From Acinetobacter calcoaceticus DSM 30006 = CIP 81.8 (GTDB taxonomy: Bacteria > Pseudomonadota > Gammaproteobacteria > Pseudomonadales > Moraxellaceae), in assembly GCF_000368965.1 (NCBI RefSeq), contig NZ_KB849778.1:310001-374000 (forward strand): a stretch of 64,000 nucleotides of DNA, in the 5' to 3' direction. The position numbers were made by a program, and so were the translations under genes. Positions 38,601-45,599 of the stretch are shown in pieces. Position 1 is the stretch's first letter, and every line of letters begins with the position of its first letter. The notes beneath the pieces were generated by a model. It did not search any database, was not told where the DNA came from, and saw only the letters and a list, made by a program, of their open reading frames with translations.

Positions 38601-40086
38601 TAGTTCGGGTTAGAAGGTTTCCTGTATTGTCATACGTTAGATTTATTCTGCGTAATGGTTCTTGTATTTCAGTAGGTAACGCTAATGTTGGGTGCCATTG
38701 TGTTGTTGTAATCCTTTCTTCGGCAGTTCCAGCAGCTTCTATTCGTTTTATTTCAAGATTTCGACCTAAGTCATATTCATAAGTGGTGACTTGTCCGAAT
38801 TGTTCATAACGGACCAAATTTCCAGAACTATCATATTCTAAATTACTTTCTGTTATCGCTCCACGTTTTACTGTTCTAATATGTTGAGTACCTGAAATAC
38901 GGGACCGGCTATATTGTCGTTGAGTACCATAAGGATCGGTCACTTGTGTATTATTGTCTGAATAATTAAAGCGGAATTGCTGTGTATTGCTTGCATGTTC
39001 CGTCAGAATACCTCGATCAAATTCATCATAGGCATAGCTTGCAAAACGATGGCCTAGCTCATCGCTAATCCCTGTCAACAAATAAGGGTTTTTGGAGGGA
39101 GCAACTTGAGTATTTTCATTATAACTATAATATTTTGTGCCTGAAGATGGTCTGCTTACAGCCCATAATGTGTTCCCACTATAAGAATATTGAATAATCT
39201 GAGTGTTCGGTAATTTAATACTGGTGAGATAACCATCCGTATCATAGGTTAAAGTCAGTTTTCGACCAAATTGATCTGTAACAGTATTTGCTTTGAAGCT
39301 TGTTGCATCGGGATAGCCCACTGTCACAAATTGATTACCTAAATAATCAATTCTGGTCAATCGTCCTTTTAAATCATAAGTTTCAACTTTATTGTTTTTA
39401 AGATCTTTAATTTCCCAACCACTGCTTAACTGGTTTAGAACTAAACTTGTATCAGGATCTACATACCAGTCAGTTGTACCTAATAATGGACTTGTTCTAC
39501 CTTGTCGTAGCGTAGCTATTATTTCTTTACCATCTTCACGCCATAAGGTTATAGATGGGATACTCGTTCCTGATGATGTGAAATATAAGCGCATTGCATA
39601 ATTATGAGTCCAAGCACGTGTTGAACCAAAAGGTGTATTATCGGATAAGACATTGTCTGAGAATAAACTGTTATAAACTCGATTGACTTCTAAAGGACCA
39701 ATAGGTGCTTTCCAATCTGTTTCTATTTGAAATTTATTACCTGTACTGACTGAACAAGGATTTCCTAGGCCATCACAACTTTTACCTTTGTCTTTCTTTG
39801 TTTCATAAATAGGTAGGCATGTTGCAGTCGTATGTTGACCAAAGATTGCTTTTGTTCCAGCAGGACAATCATTTGATTCTGTACATAAATCATCACATTG
39901 ATTTGGACAATTATAAGTTAAACTACCAACATCTCCAATTGTGCATTTAAGCCCACACTGTTTATCCCCTTTACTAATTCCTAGTGTTCCAAACCATGCA
40001 CGACAAACATCATCTGCAGCATATACTGTAGTTTGAAAGAATAAAATAAAGGCTATGATTAATAATATATTTCTAAAGTAAGTCAT
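35674..40086 (-). CDS. Sec-exported RHS/YD-repeat polymorphic toxin with C-terminal LHH (HNH-type) nuclease domain
   Basis: 1470 aa. Signal peptide at residues 1-23 (hydrophobic, cut at VYA), a Cys-rich segment (about 28-110), then a DUF6531-like start to the shell (SVSTGNKFQIETDWKAPIGP). Many YD repeats (YDSTGNL, YDALGR, YDAAGR) run from about 230 to 1240, and the RHS core ends with DPATGRYVQSDPLGLFDGTN near 1265 and DPTGQF at 1300. The variable C-terminus (1301-1470) has ELHHWLIERNSW (His1388/His1389), Asn1412 in PWNLK and HQQIH (His1421, His1425), typical of LHH/HNH treble-clef nucleases. No VgrG, PAAR or Tc-toxin partner is near. Bracketed by pyrE 3' duplications. Confidence 0.88.
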   Translation of the reverse strand: MTYFRNILLIIAFILFFQTTVYAADDVCRAWFGTLGISKGDKQCGLKCTIGDVGSLTYNCPNQCDDLCTESNDCPAGTKAIFGQHTTATCLPIYETKKDKGKSCDGLGNPCSVSTGNKFQIETDWKAPIGPLEVNRVYNSLFSDNVLSDNTPFGSTRAWTHNYAMRLYFTSSGTSIPSITLWREDGKEIIATLRQGRTSPLLGTTDWYVDPDTSLVLNQLSSGWEIKDLKNNKVETYDLKGRLTRIDYLGNQFVTVGYPDATSFKANTVTDQFGRKLTLTYDTDGYLTSIKLPNTQIIQYSYSGNTLWAVSRPSSGTKYYSYNENTQVAPSKNPYLLTGISDELGHRFASYAYDEFDRGILTEHASNTQQFRFNYSDNNTQVTDPYGTQRQYSRSRISGTQHIRTVKRGAITESNLEYDSSGNLVRYEQFGQVTTYEYDLGRNLEIKRIEAAGTAEERITTTQWHPTLALPTEIQEPLRRINLTYDNTGNLLTRTITDLSTQKTRTWTCTYNNLGQILTLNEPTSAKTTYNYDSTGNLLTVTDPAGLVISYSSYNTLGQPKVITFQNGHKITYTYDNLGRVLKTVETRLNPSFETSYNSTNKVVQWAQWIIDLINQWCQSIGLGTPFSGTGTTSQTSSAMSLSSSQSATTTYVYDNAGQLTQVTFPDGEILNYEYDEAQRLLLIRDSLGNTVNYTRNNAGAITNTTITDNYSNIALKTETVYDALGRVSQQQGNHNQIEQFSYDDLNQLTEQKNAFNQTSDYQYDALGRAKQQRNPAQGLTEYQYDSLDQLKTVTDARGNTTTYHYNAFGDLESVNSPDTGLTTYQYDDAGRLIQYTDSQNNTHIYTYDSSERVRQKTDGSGSNQLTTSFYYDGGQYGQGELTQTSNTNSSIRYTRDSAGNVIEKVMALKPNVPLRVQYNYTAGGKLSNILYPSGLKITYTYNQGLLSNINSSTGGKLLQNVRYTPMGISGWDWGTGYDQFNLVQDTDGRVNDISSTGILTRHYNFDVTDRITSINDSDSTLNSVFNYDVMDRLTQQNIQLGDKNAVLSYSYDANGNRIQQNKAENGISTDRALSIANTSNRINDYSYLATGQVTQDNTRSYQYDAAGRSSQIQKNGSSIENRYDPLGQRVIKYSSNNGVQSIVYFVYNESGQLLGEYDQNRNRIREYIWLGDRLVGMFSQERPNVLLRVHTDHLNTPRAVSEGDGDSRKVLWRLDGDQFGDVLPNEDVDANNIKFTMPSRHAGQYYDSEVGTFYNYYRDYDPATGRYVQSDPLGLFDGTNTYAYAYSNPVLYNDPTGQFVPILVGIALGAGTDLGIQLALNGGDFQCVSWTQVGVSGALGSIGGGWWTGAFKHAKSSASWFKLSTKWKNVSPRVRNAQGTPKGYELHHWLIERNSWMGKKVPDAIKNHPWNLKAVERTVHQQIHGNSKSQEAYNAYGRWLHGTPSWAKGTEISIMTGIGGDLVTYGENE

Positions 40087-40177
40087 TATTTTGAGTTGAT
40101 TAATATTTGCTTTATATAATCTATATAAATTCTAGTATTTAGTAAATTATTACCAACTTATTTTTAATATCTCCTAA

Positions 40178-40205
40178 AACCGACATAATACAGTTTATGC
40201 GAAAT
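40178..40205 (-). repeat. Degenerate dif-like (XerC/XerD) 28-mer, right
   Basis: On the minus strand ATTTCGCATAA (XerC-like arm, 10 of 11 to the pdif consensus), central ACTGTA and TTATGTCGGTT (8 of 11). It lies about 92 bp upstream of the rhs start, in the same orientation as the left site. The remaining AT-rich sequence between rhs and pyrE shows no gene. Confidence 0.4.
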
Positions 40206-40330
40206 TATCAATATTTTGCATACATTTATTCAAGTATTCAGCGCACTGAAACGGCTTTCTATTATTTTTCAAGCCCCACGACTATCATTTAACCAATACC
40301 ATTAAATCAATTTAATAATTTAATTAAATT

Positions 40331-40361
40331 ATAAAAAAAGGAAGCCACAGCTTCCTTTTTC
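40331..40361 (-). terminator. Terminator of pyrE
   Basis: AAGGAAGC/GCTTCCTT with a CACA loop, followed by T7 on the minus strand. Confidence 0.9.
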
Positions 40362-40373
40362 CATACCTAACTC

Positions 40374-41024
40374 TTAAATACCGTATTTCTCGCGATAAGC
40401 TTGCATATTTGCTAGTGCTTCTTTTTCGCCTTTTGCATCTAAATAATCCATTAAATCTTTCATAGTAATGAGTGCATGCACAGGAATTTCTAATTCTTTT
40501 TGAACTTCTTGAATTGCTGAAAGCTCACCTTGACCACGTTCTTGACGATCTAGTGCAACTAAAACACCAGCGATAGTTGCACCAGCATTTTTCAAAATCG
40601 TTACGACTTCACGAATTGCTGTACCTGCGGTAATTACGTCATCAATAATCCAGACTTTTTTACCTTCAACCGCAGCACCAACTAAAACACCGCCTTCGCC
40701 ATGATCTTTTGCTTCTTTACGATTAAAGCCCCATGGCACACTTTTGTTATGTACTTGGGACAAAGCAACAGCAGTCGCAGCTACAAACGGAATGCCTTTG
40801 TAAGCTGGTCCAAAAATAACATCAACATTTTGGCATTGTGTTAATTTATCGGCATAGCCTTGTGCTAAAAGAGATAAAGCTTCACCATCATTAAGTAGGC
40901 CTGCATTAAAAAAATAAGGACTCACGCGTCCAGATTTTAAAGTAAACTCACCAAATTTAAGCACACCGCGTGATAATGCGAGTTCGATAAATGCTTGCGG
41001 GTTAAATGACACAGGCGTTGTCAT
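40374..41024 (-). CDS. pyrE: Orotate phosphoribosyltransferase
   Basis: 216 aa from the ATG at 41024, preceded by GGAG at the right distance; a longer frame exists to 41087 but has no ribosome-binding site. Makes OMP from orotate and PRPP in pyrimidine synthesis. The PRPP loop [12 protein letters not shown] near residue 125 and [10 protein letters not shown] near 74 are intact. Its last 57 bp are repeated at 34932, on the far side of the RHS island. Divergent from the crc/exoIII gene, as in Pseudomonas. Confidence 0.96.
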   Translation of the reverse strand: MTTPVSFNPQAFIELALSRGVLKFGEFTLKSGRVSPYFFNAGLLNDGEALSLLAQGYADKLTQCQNVDVIFGPAYKGIPFVAATAVALSQVHNKSVPWGFNRKEAKDHGEGGVLVGAAVEGKKVWIIDDVITAGTAIREVVTILKNAGATIAGVLVALDRQERGQGELSAIQEVQKELEIPVHALITMKDLMDYLDAKGEKEALANMQAYREKYGI

Positions 41025-41062
41025 GAGGTGCTCCAAATTCACAATTGAGGTTAAATTTTCGC

Positions 41063-41887
41063 ATGATACCAAAGGATCAGTATCCAAGTGATGTAAAAAT
41101 TCTTCGAGTCGTTTCCATTAACGTAAATGGCTTGCGTTCTTCGGTGACGAAAGGCTTACTTGAATGGTTAGAACAATCAGATGCCGATGTCGTATGCATG
41201 CAGGAAAGCCGCATTACCCATGAACAATGGACTGAAAAATTTAGACCCGAAGGATGGCATACCCATCTCTTTCCAGCAGAGCGTGCAGGTTACGCAGGAA
41301 CTGCCATATATAGCCGTCTACCCTTTGTCTCGGTTAAAGATGGTTTAGGGTTTGAGCTGGCTGACAGTCAAGGTCGCTTTATTTCTGCTGAATTCGATTT
41401 AGGTTTGTCACATCCAGTACATATTGCGTCATTATACTTACCTTCAGGCTCAAGTGGTGAAGAAGCGCAAGCACGTAAAGATTTATTTTTAGGTGAATAC
41501 GCAAAAATCTTGAAGCAATGGCGTGATGAAAATAAGTCAGTGATCATTTGTGGTGACTACAACATTGTTCATAAACGCATTGATATTAAAAACTGGTCGG
41601 GTAATCAAAAATCATCTGGCTGTTTACCGCATGAACGTGCTTGGCTTGACCATATTTATGATGAACTTGGCTATATTGATACTTTCCGTGTAGTTCGAGC
41701 AGAAGCAGAACTTTATTCATGGTGGTCAAATCGCGGCCAAGCTCGTGCAAAAAATGTAGGGTGGCGTATTGACTATCAAGCCTGCTCACCAGACTGGAAA
41801 ACACGCACAGCCAATGCATGGGTCTTTAAAGATCAATGGTTTAGTGACCATGCACCCGTTATTATCGACTATAAAATTCAAGAATAA
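41063..41887 (+). CDS. crc: Crc/ExoIII-family protein, nuclease residues retained
   Basis: 274 aa from the ATG at 41063. Divergent from pyrE, the position of crc in Pseudomonas and of the Crc homologue of Acinetobacter baylyi, where it acts in carbon catabolite repression. Pseudomonas Crc has lost its nuclease residues, but here the exonuclease III set is present: Glu48 (MQESR), Asp165 and Asn167 (GDYNIVH), Asp237 (WRIDYQ), and Asp262 and His263 (SDHAPV). It could therefore be an active AP endonuclease/exonuclease III, a Crc regulator, or both. The family is certain, the role is not. Confidence 0.85.
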   Translation: MIPKDQYPSDVKILRVVSINVNGLRSSVTKGLLEWLEQSDADVVCMQESRITHEQWTEKFRPEGWHTHLFPAERAGYAGTAIYSRLPFVSVKDGLGFELADSQGRFISAEFDLGLSHPVHIASLYLPSGSSGEEAQARKDLFLGEYAKILKQWRDENKSVIICGDYNIVHKRIDIKNWSGNQKSSGCLPHERAWLDHIYDELGYIDTFRVVRAEAELYSWWSNRGQARAKNVGWRIDYQACSPDWKTRTANAWVFKDQWFSDHAPVIIDYKIQE

Positions 41888-41905
41888 GTGAACAGTTGTT
41901 CACTT
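41886..41905. other. Perfect 9-bp hairpin at the crc stop
   Basis: AAGTGAACA/TGTTCACTT with a 2-nt loop. No T-run follows; it may end or protect the crc transcript. Confidence 0.45.
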
Positions 41906-41984
41906 ACCTTGTCGTTTTCGCTTACAGCATATGTCGTTTTTGAGTATTTTTCTTACACAGCTTTATCGGCATTATAGCCCCACG

Positions 41985-42135
41985 GCACAGGGAAGCAGTC
42001 AGGATGACGCAAAAGGATAGGACGCCGTAGGAAGATAAAATAAACTTATGATAAGTTTATTTGCAAGGATGTGACATTGGACGTTGAAATGAGACCCGCA
42101 TGATCAGGATGATTAAATGCGGGTTTTCTCTTTTC
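41985..42135 (+). ncRNA. Candidate GGA-rich small RNA (possible CsrA/RsmA-titrating type)
   Basis: This is most of a 454-bp gap without an ORF. It contains at least eight GGA motifs in about 120 nt. Two sit in short hairpin loops, GTC-AGGAT-GAC (41998-42008) and ATC-AGGAT-GAT (42103-42113), as in CsrB/RsmY-type RNAs. A perfect 11-bp stem AAATAAACTTA/TAAGTTTATTT lies at 42038-42062. It ends in a Rho-independent terminator, ACCCGCAT/ATGCGGGT (42094-42124), with TTTTCTCTTTT. A -10-like TATAGC lies at 41973. The sequence after 42135, up to the next gene, shows nothing I can name. Confidence 0.55.
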
Positions 42136-42341
42136 AATCTCTTATTTTTTGCGCTAAGTTCTTTTAGTTTTAACTTCTTCTTATTAAGCTCATTATCGCC
42201 TTGTCTTATGACAATAACATGACATTTCTCTTTCGATTAATCATAATTTTTCATTTGTTTTAAAAGTATCTGTATAAAGTAGTGCTCAAATGCTTTTTGG
42301 GTTAGGCTGTGTGCTCTCTCTTTTTGACATGGTCCGATAAA

Positions 42342-42692
42342 ATGTTAAAAATTTATGGAATCAAAAACTGCAATTCAATGAAAAAAGCATTTGATGCCTT
42401 GCAAGCTAAAGGGCTTAACTATGATTTTCATGATTATAAAAAACAAGGGATTAATGCAGATACCTTAAAAATCTGGTTAAAAGAAATTGGGCAAGACACG
42501 GTTCTAAACAAAAAAGGAACCACTTGGCGCAAGCTATCAGAAGAAGAACAAACGCATGCGTTAAGTAGCGAAGACAACCTTATTGAAGTACTTATTGCTC
42601 AACCAAGTTTAATTAAAAGACCAGTTTTACAAACCTCTCAAGGGTTTATCGTCGGTTTTGATGAAGCAACCTATCAAAATATCCAAGCATAA
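42342..42692 (+). CDS. ArsC/Spx-family (YffB-like) thiol protein
   Basis: 116 aa from the ATG at 42342; an in-frame GTG 11 codons upstream has no ribosome-binding site. Thioredoxin-like ArsC fold: KIYGIKNCNSMKKAFDAL with one active-site Cys (about residue 9), then RPVLQTSQGFIVGF. The CXXC of Spx is replaced by CNSM, the YffB type, whose members are thought to be glutathione-dependent reductases. Whether it acts on arsenate is unknown; no ars genes are near. Confidence 0.8.
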   Translation: MLKIYGIKNCNSMKKAFDALQAKGLNYDFHDYKKQGINADTLKIWLKEIGQDTVLNKKGTTWRKLSEEEQTHALSSEDNLIEVLIAQPSLIKRPVLQTSQGFIVGFDEATYQNIQA

Positions 42693-42722
42693 AAAAACGA
42701 GCCATTTGGCTCGTTTTTTTAT
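42690..42722. terminator. Bidirectional terminator
   Basis: ACGAGCC/GGCTCGT stem with an ATTT loop and A7/T7 flanks, between two convergent genes. Confidence 0.93.
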
Positions 42723-42730
42723 TAAAACTT

Positions 42731-43168
42731 TTAGTTAGCGCGAATCCACGTTTGGTTACGACCAAGTGCAGAAACGCCAATATAGCCACGCAATTTAAGC
42801 TTCTTACCGCCATCTGTTAACTCACCTTTCAATTTGTAAGTTTTGCCAGATTTAGGATCTAAAATCGTACCGTTTTCATAACTGTTGCCACCTACATTTT
42901 TTAAATTATGTACAATGGTGACACCTTTAAGTGGTTTGTTTTTGTACGGACCTTCACATTTTGTACAAGCGTTTTCTTCGCCCGGTGTCAAAATGTTTTG
43001 AATGGTTGCAGTTAAGGTTCCATCCTTCTGTTCCGTAAATTTAACTACGGCTTTTGGCTTATTGGTCTGATCATCAATTGTTTTCCATACCGTTCCATTG
43101 AGTGTATCAGCCGCATTGGCAAATGCAGCCATACCAATGAGTCCTAAAGCTAAAGCAATCTTTTTCAT
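42731..43168 (-). CDS. DUF2147 periplasmic protein
   Basis: 145 aa with a signal peptide (1-19, AFANA). The mature part follows the DUF2147 pattern: GTVWKTIDDQTNKPKAVVKF, then a CTKC motif near residue 68 and LDPKSGKTYKLKGELTDGGKKLKLRGYIG, a lipocalin-like beta-barrel. The CXXC pair suggests a disulphide formed in the periplasm. Function unknown; the family often lies with lipid or fatty-acid genes, but no such link is visible here. Confidence 0.82.
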   Translation of the reverse strand: MKKIALALGLIGMAAFANAADTLNGTVWKTIDDQTNKPKAVVKFTEQKDGTLTATIQNILTPGEENACTKCEGPYKNKPLKGVTIVHNLKNVGGNSYENGTILDPKSGKTYKLKGELTDGGKKLKLRGYIGVSALGRNQTWIRAN

Positions 43169-43319
43169 TTTTGTAATATCCTTGGGTCTTTCAAGATTTT
43201 AGTATTCAGAAGTCGCAAAGATATTGCAATTTTTGAATGTGACTGTTTCGTGTAACCTTGTAATCTTGCAAAATAAAATTTACAAGAAAACAAGAAACTA
43301 GCATAAAAATGGATGCTCT

Positions 43320-44231
43320 ATGAATATATCAAATGTTTGGAAATATTACTTTACAGAAACTTTTCTTAAAACAACAATTCGCAAGCCAAGTCAGCTAAAT
43401 TTACCACCTACGGCCTTACGTCCTGTTTTAGACCAAATGTGTCGTGCTTTTCCACGACAAAAAAATGTCTCTGTTCGCCCAATTCGGCTGGCAGGCATTA
43501 AAGGTGAAGAAATCAAACCGCAAGATCATGCTACTCAACTGATTTTTCACATTCACGGCGGTGCTTTTTTTCTTGGCAGTGTCAAAACACACCATGCTTT
43601 TATGACAGATTTGGCCGCTCGCACCCAAATGCAAGTTATTCATGTGGATTATCCACTTGCGCCTGAACACCCATACCCTGAGGCAACCGAAGCTCTATAT
43701 GACATCTATCAATCTTTAGTGGTACAAGGTTTTCAGCCAAAAGATATTATTCTATCGGGTGATTCGTGCGGAGCCAATTTAGCATTAGCACTTTGTTTAC
43801 GCTTAAAAGAACAACCTGAGCTCATGCCGAGTGGCCTGATTTTATTGTCGCCTTTTTTAGATTTAACGCTGACAAGCGAATCATTAAGATTTAACCAGAA
43901 ACATGATGCCCTGCTTTCGCTTGAAGCCCTGCAAACAGGGATCCAGCATTATATTGGCAATCAGATTGCAGCCGATGACCCACGTGTTTCGCCTATTTTC
44001 GATGACTTGCATGGCCTACCGCCGACTTTGGTTCAAGTAGGTTCTAAAGAAATATTATTAGACGATGCCAAGCGCTTTAGAGAAAAAGCCGAAGATGCAG
44101 GTGTTAAAGTTCAATTCAAACTTTATACAGGCATGTGGCATAACTTCCAGATGTTTAATGCATGGTTTGATGAAGCAAAACAAGCTTTGGCAGATATTGC
44201 TGAATTTGCTCATGAACTCGATAAAACTTAA
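43320..44231 (+). CDS. Alpha/beta hydrolase of the hormone-sensitive lipase (HSL) esterase family
   Basis: 303 aa. The HSL signature is HIHGGAFFLGSVKTHH (oxyanion hole, near residue 77), then the nucleophile GDSCGANLALAL (Ser near 150), and the acid/His pair in LLDDAKRF and MWHNFQMF near 275. No signal peptide, so cytoplasmic. Probably an esterase for short-chain acyl esters; the substrate is unknown. A hairpin with T-run follows at about 44241-44284. Confidence 0.88.
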   Translation: MNISNVWKYYFTETFLKTTIRKPSQLNLPPTALRPVLDQMCRAFPRQKNVSVRPIRLAGIKGEEIKPQDHATQLIFHIHGGAFFLGSVKTHHAFMTDLAARTQMQVIHVDYPLAPEHPYPEATEALYDIYQSLVVQGFQPKDIILSGDSCGANLALALCLRLKEQPELMPSGLILLSPFLDLTLTSESLRFNQKHDALLSLEALQTGIQHYIGNQIAADDPRVSPIFDDLHGLPPTLVQVGSKEILLDDAKRFREKAEDAGVKVQFKLYTGMWHNFQMFNAWFDEAKQALADIAEFAHELDKT

Positions 44232-44240
44232 TTTATCTAT

Positions 44241-44284
44241 AAATGATGTGAACAGTGAATAAAACTTTTCACATCATTTTCTTT
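44241..44284 (+). terminator. Terminator of the HSL-type esterase gene
   Basis: AATGATGTGAA/TTCACATCATT stem with a long loop and TTTTCTTT. Confidence 0.7.
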
Positions 44285-44405
44285 ATAAAAAGTCATCATA
44301 TATAAAATGAAAATCATGTTATGTTTAAAATATAAATTATTTAAACAATCCAACTTTAGGATGGTCTAACAAAGAGGCATCTATATTTAGGAGCCCTTAC
44401 TTATT

Positions 44406-45599
44406 ATGAAAAGTCGTTTAATCACTCATCCCATACATAAAATAAAACAGGTGATAATCGATTTCATCCACAATAATCACATCATTAACTGGACGCCATT
44501 ACAAAAAAGCGCCCTGATGCTTACACTTGCCTCTGCAATGAATTTCAGTTGGATTTTATGGAAAGGCTATATTTTAATTACGCCAAGTGTCTGGCAATGG
44601 GCACATTTACCTTTAGTTGAATCTCAAATCTGGCTCAATTTATTGACCTTATTTTTATTGGGTCTTTTGATTATTCCTTGTTATCGCTACAAAAATGATG
44701 AATGGGCTCAAAAAGTAATTCCATTTATTAGCGTGCAATTTTTTACACTCATGCTATGCCACGATGGATATTTAATTGGCAGTATTAGCCCCGCCACCAT
44801 GGTGGGTTATGTCGGTACCATTGGTGTAGGACTCGTGTTATTCGACCGAAAAATTGTTTATAGCGCTCTCGTACCTGCGACCATTATTTTAACGGTATGT
44901 ACTTATTTGAGTATGAAAGGTACTTTGCCTTATGCGCCGTTATTTAATCTTATTGCTATGCAACGTGCTCAAACTAATCCCTTTTGGTTAGGAAGCATGG
45001 CATTTTTTATTATGCCCATTTTATTGGCTTGTTTTATTTTATTTGAAATATTACTCACCCAATGGCGTCAGCGCGAAACTTATATTCAACGCCTAAGCCA
45101 ACTCGACCCATTAACCAACGTATTAAATAGACGTAGTTTAAACACGCATTTAGAGTCACTACACCAACAGCAATTTGATTATGCGGTCGTACTTCTGGAT
45201 ATTGATCACTTTAAAAAAATTAATGATATTTACGGGCATCACCAAGGTGATCAGGTCTTAATTGAAATTGCTCAATGTCTGTCAAAAAACTTGCGTAGTG
45301 AAGATATTATTGGTCGATTTGGTGGCGAGGAGTTTATTTTATTGCTCCCCCATACCGATATTATTCAAGCAGAAAAAATTGCTGAGCGCTGCCGCCATGC
45401 TTTAGAAGAACTTCCAGTTTTTAGCACTCAAAATAATCCCATTCATATTAGCGCGAGTTTTGGAATAAGTAGTTCAGCATTTGCAAAGGATCCATATCTT
45501 GTTATTCGCCAAGCAGACCAAGCGCTTTATGCCGTAAAAGCCTCAGGACGTAATCAGGTACGTACATTTCATCAGACTGAAGCTATTCATACGCTATGA
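44406..45599 (+). CDS. Membrane-bound diguanylate cyclase (GGDEF protein)
   Basis: 397 aa. Five or six predicted membrane helices at residues 35-215, then a GGDEF domain with active-site GGEEF at 306-310. The inhibitory I-site RSED at 297-300, five residues before it, is intact, so feedback inhibition by c-di-GMP is expected. The metal and substrate-binding DIDHFKKINDIYGHHQGD is also complete. It should make c-di-GMP in response to an unknown membrane or periplasmic signal. It ends 6 bp inside the convergent dsbD gene. Confidence 0.93.
   Translation: MKSRLITHPIHKIKQVIIDFIHNNHIINWTPLQKSALMLTLASAMNFSWILWKGYILITPSVWQWAHLPLVESQIWLNLLTLFLLGLLIIPCYRYKNDEWAQKVIPFISVQFFTLMLCHDGYLIGSISPATMVGYVGTIGVGLVLFDRKIVYSALVPATIILTVCTYLSMKGTLPYAPLFNLIAMQRAQTNPFWLGSMAFFIMPILLACFILFEILLTQWRQRETYIQRLSQLDPLTNVLNRRSLNTHLESLHQQQFDYAVVLLDIDHFKKINDIYGHHQGDQVLIEIAQCLSKNLRSEDIIGRFGGEEFILLLPHTDIIQAEKIAERCRHALEELPVFSTQNNPIHISASFGISSSAFAKDPYLVIRQADQALYAVKASGRNQVRTFHQTEAIHTL

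Noticed and set aside
37000..40000. The repeated YD motifs as a CRISPR-like or DNA repeat array
   Set aside because: The repetition is at protein level (YD repeats of an RHS shell); the DNA is not repeated with fixed spacers.
34892..40433. Insertion sequence or transposon as cause of the RHS island
   Set aside because: No transposase, terminal inverted repeats or short target duplications were found; the flanking repeats are coding pyrE DNA.
41886..41905. Terminator at the crc stop
   Set aside because: A perfect stem but no T-run; kept as an unnamed hairpin only.
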